NCBI RefSeq assembly: GCF_028610625.1
Contig: NZ_JAQQWU010000006.1
Span: 1 to 64,000 of the forward strand
Length of the DNA: 64,000 bases
Source of the DNA: Guptibacillus spartinae
Lineage (GTDB): Bacteria > Bacillota > Bacilli > Bacillales > Guptibacillaceae
Direction of reading: 5' to 3'
The notes under the pieces were generated by a model. The model was given only the letters and a program-made list of their open reading frames with translations, did no database searches and was not told the origin of the DNA. This document shows positions 15,621-24,417 of this stretch, in pieces. A program made the position numbers and the translations under genes. Within the stretch, counting starts at the first letter, position 1, and the number at the start of each line of letters is the position of its first letter.

Positions 15621-16874
15621 ATGAGAATATCAATCTTAACGACGGGTACTAGAGGCGATACTCAACCTTACATTGCACTAGGTAAGGATTTAAAGAAATT
15701 GGGTCATCAAGTAAAGATAGTGGGATTTGTTAATTATGAAGAGTTAGTGACCAGACATGGATTGGATTTTCATCCGCTAAAAGAGGATATAGCTAAGATA
15801 TCAAAAGAGATGGCTAAGCGTTCGATTGAGTCTAACACACCCATTAAATTCTTTACGAGCTTTCAAAAAATGAAACCTTATATAAAAGATAAGCAGTTAG
15901 GCGTGCAGCGAGATCTATTCGAGGGATGCGAAGGAGCGGATGCCATTATTTATCATCCTGGCGCAGCGATTGGGCAATTTGTCGGTGAATATTATGGTGT
16001 CCCAACAATTCTTGCTTCTCCTTTTCCGATGGTACCTACAAAAGATTATCCTGCGCTTATCTTCTATAAGTATAGATGGGGAAAGATAGCTAACCTTCTC
16101 ACACATCACATATTTGAAAAAGGATTTTGGCTTACGGTTAAATCGCCAATCGCGTCATTCTGGAAGGACCGATTCGGAAAGCTTCCCGAGCGCTTTATGA
16201 ACCCATATGGCAGAAAAATATCGAAGAATCATACATCTGTGATGTCATTGAGCCCTTATGTGTTTCCGACATCACCAAACGGCACGAAAGCATTCGGTTC
16301 CTGGTTTCTTAATGAAGATTTGAGCGAATGGGCCCCTCCCGAAGGTCTGGAAAATTTTATTGAAAGAGGAGAGGCGCCAATCTATGTGGGATTAGGAAGT
16401 GTTTATGATGAAGACGCAGACGAAACGATAAAAATAGTGATTCAAGCACTTCGGAAATCTGGGAAAAGGGGGATTATTGGAATGGGTTGGAATCAATTCT
16501 CTAACAAAGAAGCGTATGAAGATATGTATTTCATTGAAAGTGTCCCACATACGTGGCTTTTTCCTAAAATGGCCGGGGTTATTCACCATGGCGGGGCAGG
16601 TACAACAGCCGTCACTTTTCAATCAGGGGTGCCGAGTGTTGTCATACCTCATGGAAACGATCAATTCGCCTGGGGCAAACGAACAGAGGAGTTGGGAGTT
16701 GGAACTGCTCCTATACCTAGGGAGAAAGTAACCGTGGAAAAGTTAGCGAGTGCTGTCTCTCAGATGCTTCAACCCGCCATGATCGAAAATGCTCGTAGGT
16801 TAGGAAAACAATTGCAAAATGAGAACGGAGCGCGAGATACAGCCCAATATCTTCATCGATTTCTTAAAGGATAG
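15621..16874 (+). CDS. GT1-family (UGT/MGT-like) glycosyltransferase
   Basis: 417 residues of the GT-B fold family that glycosylates sterols, macrolides and other lipophilic acceptors. N-terminal TTGTRGDTQPYIALG and C-terminal VIHHGGAGTTAVTFQSGVPS with FAWGKRTEELGVG form the UDP-sugar site. No signal or membrane segment. With the MarR regulator upstream, the likely role is inactivation of a toxic aglycone or tailoring of a lipid; this is inference. ACGGGAGATGAAATGTTGAAATG gives a ribosome site 13 bases before the chosen ATG. Confidence 0.85.
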   Translation: MRISILTTGTRGDTQPYIALGKDLKKLGHQVKIVGFVNYEELVTRHGLDFHPLKEDIAKISKEMAKRSIESNTPIKFFTSFQKMKPYIKDKQLGVQRDLFEGCEGADAIIYHPGAAIGQFVGEYYGVPTILASPFPMVPTKDYPALIFYKYRWGKIANLLTHHIFEKGFWLTVKSPIASFWKDRFGKLPERFMNPYGRKISKNHTSVMSLSPYVFPTSPNGTKAFGSWFLNEDLSEWAPPEGLENFIERGEAPIYVGLGSVYDEDADETIKIVIQALRKSGKRGIIGMGWNQFSNKEAYEDMYFIESVPHTWLFPKMAGVIHHGGAGTTAVTFQSGVPSVVIPHGNDQFAWGKRTEELGVGTAPIPREKVTVEKLASAVSQMLQPAMIENARRLGKQLQNENGARDTAQYLHRFLKG

Positions 16875-16960
16875 GTTATAGGTTTTTATAAATGTATTAT
16901 CGATTAAATGGAATGAATACAAGACTCGTTAACACTATTTGGAAGTCAATATATTACAAG

Positions 16961-16990
16961 GCTAGTTGCCTGTTCATGTGATAAACTAGC
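16961..16990 (+). promoter_or_regulatory. inverted repeat GCTAGTT...AACTAGC before the AraC gene
   Basis: Seven-base arms separated by about 15 bases that include a possible promoter (TTGCCT ... TAAACT). Half-sites match those of the MarR dyads at 15,046 and 15,585. Confidence 0.45.
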
Positions 16991-17021
16991 AATCAGTTAT
17001 TGCAAGGATGGGTGAAAGTTC

Positions 17022-17852
17022 ATGAGGCAAGAAGAGAGAACGGTGCATTTTGATGTTACGTTACAAATAGAAGCTTATCGTTTCGTAGGAATTATGCAGA
17101 AATTCCCGAATCACTTTCATGAGTATTATGTCATCGGTTTTATTGAAAGTGGACAAAGACGGTTATCTTGTAAGAACAAAGAATATGAGATCGGAACTGG
17201 TGACCTGATATTCTTTAATCCTTATGATAATCATGCTTGTGAATCTATTAATAACGAAACGTTGGATTATCGTTGTTTAAATATTAAGCCTGAGGTTATG
17301 CGGAAAGTGACCAAAGAGATAACAGGACAGGATTACCTTCCTTCCTTTGTTTCACCTGTGTCCTACCGCAGTGAACATGCTAACTTGCTGCATAACCTTC
17401 ACCAGATGGTGATGGATGAAATATCGGATTTAGAAAAAGAAGAAACGTTTTATTTCCTTATTCAACAGCTCATTGAAGAATATGCTGTAGCAAAAGAAGA
17501 CACGCAGATCGTGACAAAACATGAAATTGAAAAGGTCTGTCGCTTTTTAGAGACTCATTATGCAGAGGATATCGGGTTAGAAGATTTAGCGACAGTAGCA
17601 AATATGAACAAATACTCATTATTACGATCATTTACTCGCTATTTAGGGATAACGCCTTATCGGTATTTACAAACGGTCCGTATCAATGAAGCAAAAGATA
17701 GATTAGAACAGGGAATGAAACCTCTTGATGTGGCAATGGAAACGGGATTTATTGATCAAAGTCATTTTAGTCATATTTTCAAAGAATTTATTGGCTTAAC
17801 GCCTGGGCAATATCGAGATATTTTTATTCATAAATCAACCTCATCGAGTTAG
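17022..17852 (+). CDS. AraC family transcriptional regulator
   Basis: 276 residues: an N-terminal cupin sensor domain (NHFHEYYVIGFIESG, GTGDLIFFNPYDNHAC) and a C-terminal double HTH (LEDLATVANMNKYSLLRSFT, then DVAMETGFIDQSHFSHIFKE). ATG at 17022 with GGATGGGTGA upstream. The next gene, 30 bases downstream, is proline-dehydrogenase-like, which may be its target. Inducer unknown. Confidence 0.88.
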   Translation: MRQEERTVHFDVTLQIEAYRFVGIMQKFPNHFHEYYVIGFIESGQRRLSCKNKEYEIGTGDLIFFNPYDNHACESINNETLDYRCLNIKPEVMRKVTKEITGQDYLPSFVSPVSYRSEHANLLHNLHQMVMDEISDLEKEETFYFLIQQLIEEYAVAKEDTQIVTKHEIEKVCRFLETHYAEDIGLEDLATVANMNKYSLLRSFTRYLGITPYRYLQTVRINEAKDRLEQGMKPLDVAMETGFIDQSHFSHIFKEFIGLTPGQYRDIFIHKSTSSS

Positions 17853-17881
17853 AAGGAATTTTTAAAAGAAGGGATACATGA

Positions 17882-18832
17882 ATGATGTTAAATGAGGAAA
17901 TTCGCTTTTCCGAAAGCCTTAAATCGATCGCTAGAGATCAAAACTTAAAAGCATATATACAAAATTCAGAAGAACTTTTTCCCCTTTTGTTTAAAGGAGC
18001 AAAACGTTTTGTAGCAGGAGAAGAACGTACAGAGGGCATAAACCGCGTTCTTGATTTTAAGAATAAAGGATATGAGACTTCCATCGAGTATATCGGTGAA
18101 AATACCACTTCCGAAAAGGAATGTATTTTTGCGAAAAATGAATTTAAAGATTTAATTGAAGAATTAGGAAATCAACACATTAAGACGACTGTATCTTTTG
18201 ACCTTTCTCATATTGGGATGATGATTTCTGATGAACTAGCATTTGCAAATTTAGAAGAGTTATCATCAGAAGCACAGAAGCATCATATTCAGCTGATGAT
18301 CAGCATGGAGGAATCTCAAAAAACGGACCGAATTTTGTCCCTATATAAAAGAATCTCCAACTTATATCCAAACGTAGGCATAACCATACAAGTTCAGTTA
18401 AATCGCTCTTCTACTGACTTAAAGGAGCTAATTAATTATCCTGGTAAAATCCGTTTGGTGAAGGGAGCCTACCAGGAGTCAGAAGACAAATACCTTCCAA
18501 GAGGAGAAGAGTTAAATAAGCGATATATCGATTTTGTGTCACTCTGTATAGACCACCATCATCCATTATCTATAGCTACCCATGACGAAAATATTTTGAA
18601 GCAAATAGATTATCTTAATCATTCCAATGTAGAAGTAGAGATGTTAGATGGTGTTCGAGCTGACTTATTAAGCTCCTTAAATGAAAATAATGTGAAAGCA
18701 AAAGTTTATGTGACTTACGGTAGTGAATGGTATTTGTATGTCGTTCATCGACTAGCGGAATATCCGCCAAATATTTATTCGTTTATTTCAGATATTGTTG
18801 AAATAAGAACGAATAGAGAAATAAGAAATTAA
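17882..18832 (+). CDS. proline dehydrogenase family protein
   Basis: 316 residues of the FAD-dependent TIM-barrel proline dehydrogenase family. Recognisable parts are IRLVKGAYQES, SIATHDENI and the C-terminal YGSEWYLYVVHRLAEYPPN (family consensus YG..WYPYFMRRLAERPAN). In Bacillaceae the enzyme oxidises proline to pyrroline-5-carboxylate. The length fits, but several consensus positions differ, so it may have another substrate. Either of two adjacent ATGs can be the start. It is probably co-transcribed with the AraC gene; no P5C dehydrogenase is nearby. Confidence 0.75.
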   Translation: MMLNEEIRFSESLKSIARDQNLKAYIQNSEELFPLLFKGAKRFVAGEERTEGINRVLDFKNKGYETSIEYIGENTTSEKECIFAKNEFKDLIEELGNQHIKTTVSFDLSHIGMMISDELAFANLEELSSEAQKHHIQLMISMEESQKTDRILSLYKRISNLYPNVGITIQVQLNRSSTDLKELINYPGKIRLVKGAYQESEDKYLPRGEELNKRYIDFVSLCIDHHHPLSIATHDENILKQIDYLNHSNVEVEMLDGVRADLLSSLNENNVKAKVYVTYGSEWYLYVVHRLAEYPPNIYSFISDIVEIRTNREIRN

Positions 18833-18903
18833 ATCACTTGCTCTAATGATAATTTGGTAGGAGTCTTTTTTAGAGGAAGATTCCTTTTTATCTTAGAATC
18901 AAA

Positions 18904-19056
18904 GCAAACGATTTTATAGAGAGAGTTGGTATAGATCCAGATGAAATTAATCTTACGTCTCTTGAAAAGTATGAAAGTTGAATTATTGCTTTTTTAATAG
19001 GAAGTCAATTACCAAAGACAGTAAAAGTTGCTGAATATGAAGTAGTAAGTCCTTAA
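18904..19056 (+). pseudogene. remnant of an unknown gene
   Basis: A frame reading IERVGIDPDEINLTSLEKYE, an in-frame TGA at 18979, then FLIGSQLPKTVKVAEYEVVS and a stop. No start signal. Family not identified; the second segment looks like the C-terminus of a conserved hypothetical protein. Confidence 0.4.
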
Positions 19057-19076
19057 ATATATATGGGGGTAAAGAG

Positions 19077-19561
19077 ATGATTACGATTTACAATAATTCA
19101 TATAAAAAAGAAGTTATTGATTTAATATTGCACGTACAAAATGTTGAATACGGTGTAGGTATAAGTCTAGAGGAACAGCAAGACATTTTGAATATTGACT
19201 CACACTATATAAAAAATGGAGGGAATTTTTGGGTTGCTTTAAACGAGAAGAATGAGGAACAATCGGATTGGAGAAAAAGACGCATGAAGTTTGCATATTA
19301 AAGAAATTTTTCGTTTATAAAGCTTACCGAGGTAAAGAGATAGGAGTAGGAGCAGACCTTTTCGATGCGTTACTTAATGATGCAGAAAAACAAGGTTTTT
19401 CTAAAATATTATTAGACACCCCGTCAGTAGCCACTAGATCACACAGTTTTTATGAAAAGGTAGGATTTAAAAATATTGATAAAAAGGACTTGCCGATTCA
19501 ATATGATTACCCTGATAGAAATTCACTTATTTATGAATTGAATTTATCGAGACTATCATAA
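19077..19561 (+). pseudogene. GNAT N-acetyltransferase, frameshifted
   Basis: Two overlapping frames make one GNAT protein: residues up to NFWVALNEKNE in the first frame, then TIGLEKKTHEVCILKKFFVY and KAYRGKEIGVGADLFDALL in the second. The frame changes near 19,260, where a few bases seem lost between NEKNE and TIGL. The ribosome site (GGGGGTAAAGAG) and both termini are intact, so the decay is limited to this lesion. Ends about 60 bases before a boundary element. Confidence 0.75.
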
Positions 19562-19614
19562 AATATTAAATGAAGGCGGTTGAAGAAAAGTGATTACATA
19601 TCGTGAAATGAAGT

Positions 19615-19712
19615 ATTCCACTATCTCGGAGCTTATCTTTAACAAGATGAGCTTCTATTTTTTTGAAGAAAAGATTGTGTTATGTAGACTGATTTGAAAT
19701 AATTGGTATTAA
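19615..19712 (+). repeat. boundary element 11 with full extended repeat
   Basis: Left flank TTCCACTATCT, core CGGAGC 19627-19632, class A hairpin (AGCTTATCTT / AAGATGAGCT) and T-run, then the tail TTTGAAATAATTGGTATT at 19693-19710. Confidence 0.75.
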
Positions 19713-19982
19713 GTATTTAGGAAGCTCAATCTAATAAATGAAACTCTTTCACTTATTTTTGGACATATTTCGTATTAGATTGCTAGGTGCTGATTTAATT
19801 GATTGAGATTAAAAAGTTAAGATCCAATGTTGAGAAATCTAATGTAGCAAATTCTATATTAAGACAACTGCTAAATTAGTTTGGTATTGAAGCTGCACTC
19901 TTAGATTATTTGAAGGAAGTAAAAGAGACAGTTGTTTAGGTTTGCGATTCATCAGCAAAAAATAGGAACTTCCAGTTTTCTC
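19713..19982. other. gap without intact gene
   Basis: Short frames only. An inverted pair AATCTAATA ... TATTAGATT at about 19,727-19,782 is visible. Probably decayed cassette DNA. Confidence 0.35.
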
Positions 19983-20099
19983 TTAATCACTGAAGATATC
20001 TTTTATTTCATTCTTTTCTTTTTTTAATCGTTGAAAATGCCTTTCTATTCGTCTTGCGATAAAAGGTAGAAATATAACTATTAACATAAGCCAAAGCAT
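19983..20099 (-). CDS. tiny membrane protein, 38 aa
   Basis: ATG preceded by AAGGAGG at seven bases, an excellent ribosome site. Product: a hydrophobic N-terminal helix (MLWLMLIVIFLPFIA) and a strongly charged C-terminal helix (RRIERHFQRLKKEKNEIKD). Such single-pass proteins with a basic helix are common as small membrane regulators or SigB-controlled stress peptides. Family not recognised. Confidence 0.55.
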   Translation of the reverse strand: MLWLMLIVIFLPFIARRIERHFQRLKKEKNEIKDIFSD

Positions 20100-20174
20100 A
20101 TAATTCCTCCTTAATTTAAGAGTTGTTTCCCAGTCAAACTCCTCTAATACGTCCGTTCGTTGAAAAAAGAAATG

Positions 20175-20322
20175 TTAGAGATTGAACTTAGTTAATCTAA
20201 GTGTATCATAAGTTTTTGTACGAACCTTACCACCAGCCTTGGATTGTTGTATTTCAATCCCTCTTTCAGTCTTATAAGTATTAAAGGCACGCAAAGAGTC
20301 GGTGCACAAGACATTCTTACTG
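20175..20322 (-). pseudogene. possible IS1595/ISXO2-like transposase remnant
   Basis: Minus-strand frame KNVLCTDSLRAFNTYKTERG, then GIEIQQSKAGGKVR, resembling the catalytic region of ISXO2-type transposases (LCTDSWRAFK). The N-terminal part is missing, with similarity ending at the boundary element at 20,326, and the end is scrambled. Too short to be sure of the family. Confidence 0.4.
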
Positions 20323-20369
20323 GAACGGAGCAATTGCTTAACAGAGCATATGATTTTATTTCATATGCT
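20320..20369 (+). repeat. boundary element 12, class B
   Basis: Core CGGAGC 20326-20331 and right flank AATTGCTTAACAG, followed by a perfect AGCATATGA/TCATATGCT hairpin (20345-20369). It caps the transposase remnant. Confidence 0.6.
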
Positions 20370-20400
20370 AGGACCCTCGGAGTATCGTTTTCTTACTGAC
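20370..20400 (+). repeat. boundary element 13 (CGGAGT)
   Basis: GGACCCTCGGAGTATCGTTTTCTTACTGAC, only about 50 bases after element 12. The adjacent pair has no gene between, like an empty cassette. Confidence 0.5.
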
Positions 20401-20440
20401 ATAACGGATTTAGGATAAATTTTAAAAAATGGAGGAAAAA

Positions 20441-20944
20441 ATGGTTATTAACAAGTTTGATGAGTTTCTAAAAATCACTAAAAAGTTAAACAATATTGAC
20501 ATTATTCCATTACTCATGGGCTCAGTTGGCTTAGAAGTAATTACTAGTAAGAGTTGGAATGCCAAAGACTTAGATATTCATGTACCTGGTGATAAAAGAG
20601 GATGGGAAGTAGCACCGGAATTATCGATACATAACTGGATGGATATTGTGACTATCATGAACTCAATGGGATATAGGTTAATTGATTTGCATGAACATGA
20701 GTTCTTCGACGAAAGGTTATCAGTTGAATTTGGTATCATTGACACATTACCGAGCTTCGCCGGGGTACAATTAGAAGACTTAGAGATGCAGCAACATGAA
20801 GGAGTTAGGTATTATTTGCTGACCCCAGAACAATATTTATGTGTTTATAATGCCTCATCAAAAGATAGTTATAGGGCAGATCAAAACAACAATAAAGATT
20901 TAAAAAAAATAGAGTTTTTGAAAGAAGCAGGATTTAGTAACTAA
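20441..20944 (+). CDS. nucleotidyltransferase-like conserved hypothetical protein
   Basis: 167 residues. The segment IIPLLMGSVGLEVITSKSWN followed by AKDLDIHVPG resembles a minimal nucleotidyltransferase core (GS near a DxD-type pair DLDIH). No antibiotic-specific domain is recognisable. I start it at ATG 20441 because GGAGG precedes it by six bases; the upstream ATG contains that site. Substrate unknown. Boundary element follows about 80 bases after the stop. Confidence 0.6.
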   Translation: MVINKFDEFLKITKKLNNIDIIPLLMGSVGLEVITSKSWNAKDLDIHVPGDKRGWEVAPELSIHNWMDIVTIMNSMGYRLIDLHEHEFFDERLSVEFGIIDTLPSFAGVQLEDLEMQQHEGVRYYLLTPEQYLCVYNASSKDSYRADQNNNKDLKKIEFLKEAGFSN

Positions 20945-21019
20945 ATTCCTATGTTTAATCTGTACTGTTGAATGCGTGAAGGGTATATCCCTTTTTCAGT
21001 ATCTCGAATTTTTGTATTA

Positions 21020-21070
21020 CCATATCCTCGGAGCAAAAATGGAAGTTCATGAGGATTGGACTTCCATTTC
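21020..21070 (+). repeat. boundary element 14, class C with terminator
   Basis: Left flank CATATCCT, core CGGAGC 21029-21034, right flank AAAAATGGAAGT; GGAAGT and ACTTCC form a terminator stem with ATTTC after it. Confidence 0.65.
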
Positions 21071-21118
21071 AATTAATTTATTTTGAATGATTCACCTAGG
21101 AAGAGGGGGGGTGCTCGA

Positions 21119-21649
21119 TTGTCCGAAATTGTGATTTGTGACTATGATGAACAATGGTCAAAAACATTTAGGTTATTGAAACAAGTGATTGAAATGAATT
21201 TAACAGATTTGATAACGAAGGTTGAGCACGTTGGAAGCACTGCTGTAAAAGGTCTTGGAGCGAAACCAATTTTGGACATCGATCTAGTGATAGAAAGTTA
21301 TGATGTACTCCCTGCTGTTATTCTAGGTCTTGAAAAGATAGGATACTTTCACCAAGAAGAATGGAGTTTTGAAGGAAGAGAAGCATTTGGTAGAAAAGAT
21401 ACATTAACTCCGTGGGGTGGGAAAAATACAAAATGGATGGAGCATCATCTATACGTGTGCAACCAAGATAGTAATGAGCTAGCAAGGCACATAGCTTTTA
21501 GGGACTATCTGCGGAGCAATCCAGGAGCGGTAGCTGAGTATGACAGAATTAAAAGAAAATTAGTTAATAGGGCAAAAGGCAGAGCTGATTATACAATCGG
21601 TAAAACTGACTTTATAACAAAGGTCTTAGAAGGTGAAATTGATGAATAA
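21119..21649 (+). CDS. GrpB family protein (UPF0157), 176 aa
   Basis: GrpB/UPF0157 protein, a nucleotidyltransferase-fold family often found with kinases in mobile cassettes. Signature VEHVGSTAVKGLGAKPILDI is complete, and HHLYVCNQDSNELARHIAFR matches the family. I start at TTG 21119 with GGGGGG eight bases upstream; the frame is open further but has no other site. A second, divergent GrpB gene is at 37,725. A boundary element starts about 20 bases after the stop. Confidence 0.85.
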   Translation: MSEIVICDYDEQWSKTFRLLKQVIEMNLTDLITKVEHVGSTAVKGLGAKPILDIDLVIESYDVLPAVILGLEKIGYFHQEEWSFEGREAFGRKDTLTPWGGKNTKWMEHHLYVCNQDSNELARHIAFRDYLRSNPGAVAEYDRIKRKLVNRAKGRADYTIGKTDFITKVLEGEIDE

Positions 21650-21660
21650 CTTTCCTGTTA

Positions 21661-21700
21661 TTCCATTATATCGGAGCGATTACTTAATATAAAGAGAAAA
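21661..21700 (+). repeat. boundary element 15, class B
   Basis: Left flank TTCCATTATAT, core CGGAGC 21672-21677, right flank GATTACTTAATATAAAG. Confidence 0.7.
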
Positions 21701-22069
21701 CTAACTACTGAAGGAGGTTATAAAGGGGGTGAACTAAGCAGACATTAACTATATTTGGTGATTTTGATTGATAATTGAAAAATTGTTTGTACACTTTTTA
21801 TGGAGATGTAATTGAAAGGGGTATTCAACACAAATGTAGACATCCTTATAATGATAAATTAATCAAATAGAATACTAGCTTGCAAAGATAATGGGTGAAG
21901 TATATCTATTTTTAAGTCATTAACAAGGGGCGCTGGGGGTGTTAAAACCTACAAACACAAGTGGATACCTTTGTATCTGCTTTTTTTGTGTTAAATAAAT
22001 TTTATATCTCTACATATCATATCATATGCCCCACTAATTCAGTAATATAATACGGAAAGGGAATAATAA
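21701..22069. other. gap with terminator-like hairpin
   Basis: No intact ORF with a start. A hairpin at 21954-21994 (AACACAAGTGGATAC / GTATCTGCT ... TTGTGTT) with an internal T-run is a good intrinsic terminator. Two ribosome-site-like GGAGG/GGGGG motifs near 21,715-21,730 lead to no ORF. Confidence 0.45.
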
Positions 22070-22864
22070 ATGTCTAATTACGAATCGGAAGAAAAGCTTT
22101 CAGGAGGCAACGTCTCAAACGTTTATCGTTTGCAAGGTACTGTTCGTCGAGAACTGAAGCCAGAAAGTGCTAGAATCCATAAGCTATTATTGCATTTAGA
22201 AAAGAAAGGTTTCAGCTATGTACCTAGATTTTTAGGAGTTGATGAAAAAGGTAGAGAAATTTTATCGTATATTGATGGAGAAGCTGGCAATTATCCTTTG
22301 AAAAATTATATGTGGTCGAATGATGTTTTAAAAGAGATAGCGATGATGCTTCGTCTTTACCATGATGCGGTGAGCGACTTTTCATATGGCGATAAATGGG
22401 GATCAATCGATAACACTCCAAAACCATATGAGGTACTCTGCCATAATGATTTTGCCATATACAACATTATTTTTAATGATAAAAGACCAGTTGGCATTAT
22501 TGATTTTGATGTCGCTGCACCTGGCCCTAGAATATGGGACATTGCCTATACTCTTTATACTTGTGTTCCATTAAGTAGGCTTTACCATACTGAATCCGGA
22601 GAGCAAGTTTATTATGATTCTTCTTCAGATGCCCTCCGTATTAAACATAGAGTTAACTTATTTTTTGAATCTTACGATATGGAGGGGTTAAAAGAAGGTT
22701 ATTTAGAAATGGTTTTGCAGCGATTAGAGGGTTTATGTAACTACATGAAAAGAAAAGCCAGTGAAGGGGAAATGGCGTTTCAAAAAATGATAGATGAGGG
22801 CCATTATGATCACTATCGAAAGGAAATTATATTTATACGCAAATATGGAAACGAGTGGGTATAA
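22070..22864 (+). CDS. aminoglycoside phosphotransferase (APH) family kinase
   Basis: 264 residues of the APH/choline-kinase fold. Catalytic loop VLCHNDFAIYNIIFN (HxDxxxxN) and metal site GIIDFDVAAPGPRIWDIA are intact; the N-terminal nucleotide loop is short (KLSGGNVSNVYRLQG). It phosphorylates a hydroxyl of an antibiotic or small metabolite; it does not match a known resistance gene well enough to name one. GGAAAGGG precedes the ATG. Confidence 0.82.
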   Translation: MSNYESEEKLSGGNVSNVYRLQGTVRRELKPESARIHKLLLHLEKKGFSYVPRFLGVDEKGREILSYIDGEAGNYPLKNYMWSNDVLKEIAMMLRLYHDAVSDFSYGDKWGSIDNTPKPYEVLCHNDFAIYNIIFNDKRPVGIIDFDVAAPGPRIWDIAYTLYTCVPLSRLYHTESGEQVYYDSSSDALRIKHRVNLFFESYDMEGLKEGYLEMVLQRLEGLCNYMKRKASEGEMAFQKMIDEGHYDHYRKEIIFIRKYGNEWV

Positions 22865-22934
22865 AGAGAGGGTGCAGGGCCAACATTAAGACGTTTTTAG
22901 AGTAAATTGAGTTTTGTTTTTTAGAATCTACTCT

Positions 22935-22965
22935 TCTTCAAAGATATTGGAGCAAGAATGGAATG
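22935..22965 (+). repeat. boundary element 16 (TTGGAGC), class C
   Basis: AAGATATTGGAGC followed by AAGAATGGAATG, resembling element 14 and the one at 33,592. Confidence 0.5.
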
Positions 22966-23100
22966 TTAAAATGGTCATTAGATTTATAACAGTTATGCAC
23001 CCGATGCCTTACCTATGTTTTTGTAGGATTAATTGATCTATTAGTGATTGTAGGAGGATTTTTAATTAATCATTATAGAAGAATACAATAATACACCTAA
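22966..23100. other. small membrane-protein remnant
   Basis: A frame ending GLIDLLVIVGGFLINHYRR and a stop near 23,092 looks like the C-terminal helix of a small membrane protein, but has no plausible start. Confidence 0.35.
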
Positions 23101-23200
23101 CTTAAAAGCAATCTTATGAGCTTATCTCTAATTAGATAGGCTCATATTTTATGAAATAAAAGATTGTATAGTATGTCCTCTTTTGAAATAATTGGGAATA
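23101..23200 (+). repeat. boundary element 17, degenerate core, extended repeat
   Basis: Left flank TTAAAAGCAATCTTAT, core reduced to GAGC (23118-23121), class A hairpin GAGCTTATCT / AGATAGGCTC, and tail TTTTGAAATAATTGGGAAT. Confidence 0.7.
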
Positions 23201-23243
23201 TGAAGGGCGAATAAAAGACTTAATGTTAGGAGTGAAATGGGTA

Positions 23244-23741
23244 ATGCCAATATCTAATTACTATCAAGAACTTCGCAATAAGATTAATAATGAACTTATC
23301 TTTATTCCAAGCGTTGCTGCGATTATAAGAAACGATAAAAATGAAATTCTATATCAGTATCCAGGAGATGGTGATATCTGGAGTCTTCCTGCGGGTGCGA
23401 TTGAACCTAGCGAAGCTCCTGCTCAAGCTGTAGTTCGAGAGGTAAGGGAAGAGACCGGATTATCAGTAAGACCTCAAAATTTATTAGGCGTATTTGGAGG
23501 TAATGATTTCCGATTTACTTATGCTAACGGAGATAAAGTAGAATACAATGTATTTGTATTTGAATGCATTATTTTAGGAGGCGAATTAAGTCCTAATGAT
23601 GGTGAATCTGTAGATCTCCAGTTTTTCAGCAGGGAGGATAAACCTAGACTTGCACTACCTTATCCAGAAGAAATATTCTATAAGACCCCTTCGAATAATG
23701 TTTACTTTCAATGGCGAGAAGATTGGCTTGAAATTAAATAA
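23244..23741 (+). CDS. NUDIX hydrolase
   Basis: 165 residues with an intact Nudix box: G, five residues, E, then REVREETGL (GAIEPSEAPAQAVV... EETGL). It hydrolyses a nucleoside diphosphate linked to another moiety; the substrate cannot be told. I choose ATG 23244 because the preceding ATG at 23223 overlaps the ribosome site TAGGAG. Followed 24 bases after the stop by a boundary element. Confidence 0.85.
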   Translation: MPISNYYQELRNKINNELIFIPSVAAIIRNDKNEILYQYPGDGDIWSLPAGAIEPSEAPAQAVVREVREETGLSVRPQNLLGVFGGNDFRFTYANGDKVEYNVFVFECIILGGELSPNDGESVDLQFFSREDKPRLALPYPEEIFYKTPSNNVYFQWREDWLEIK

Positions 23742-23754
23742 TGGTAGAAGTTTT

Positions 23755-23795
23755 ACTACACAAACTCGGAGCTTATCTGTAATAAGAATAGTTGC
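23755..23795 (+). repeat. boundary element 18, class A
   Basis: Left flank ACACAAACT, core CGGAGC 23767-23772, right flank TTATCTGTAATAAGAATAG without the closing arm. Confidence 0.65.
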
Positions 23796-23878
23796 AAGTA
23801 GGTAAAGAGTAAACAGAACTAATATTCATTGTGATTTTGAAATTGAATCAAATATTACATTTACTATGCGAGGTAAAG

Positions 23879-24295
23879 ATGAAACATCTTTTGAGAATCA
23901 TACTGGCTATCCTTATTTCTGGTCCCATTGCAGGTATACTACTTGTTATGTGTGATTCCATCTTCATTCATAGCCATTTTTGGGGTGAAGATTATAATTT
24001 TTATAGAGTAGATGTAGCCCTCATTTATGCCATGTTCTTTTACATTTATTATTTTATATTTGGATTACCCACAACACTACTAACGGACTTAATTATAAAA
24101 TTGTTTTCACCGAGAAGAAAAACAATATTATGGATCTCATTCATTATTTATACGTTAGCTGGGCTCGTATTGTGGAGAGAATTTAACGTACAAGATCCTC
24201 CATCGACATGGTTTATATTAATTCCGGTTTATACATATCTTATAGTGTTAATAAAAGTTAGAGACAAGTATGGCGGAAACGAATGTCGTTTGTAG
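23879..24295 (+). CDS. polytopic membrane protein, 138 aa
   Basis: Four hydrophobic segments (start MKHLLRIILAILISG, then a loop with IHSHFWGEDYNF, two further pairs). Start at ATG 23879 with GAGGTAAAG upstream rather than 23831. Family not recognised; the pattern of four helices in about 140 residues is common among uncharacterised Bacillus membrane proteins. Single-gene unit, followed by a boundary element. Confidence 0.6.
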   Translation: MKHLLRIILAILISGPIAGILLVMCDSIFIHSHFWGEDYNFYRVDVALIYAMFFYIYYFIFGLPTTLLTDLIIKLFSPRRKTILWISFIIYTLAGLVLWREFNVQDPPSTWFILIPVYTYLIVLIKVRDKYGGNECRL

Positions 24296-24317
24296 TTTGA
24301 ATAAGAGAAGAAAGCTT

Positions 24318-24400
24318 ACTCAACAAACTCGAAGCGTTTGCCTAAAAAGAAGTCTACGCTCTTTGTAGATATCATTGTGCGTTTATAGGCAAGAAAGAGC
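24318..24400 (+). repeat. boundary element 19 with nested stems
   Basis: Left flank AACAAACT, core CGAAGC 24330-24335, right flank GTTTGCCTAAAAAG. TTGCCTA pairs with the distant TAGGCAA (about 24,387) and encloses an inner stem TCTAC/GTAGA. Confidence 0.55.
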
Positions 24401-24417
24401 AAAAGGAGATAGATAGA

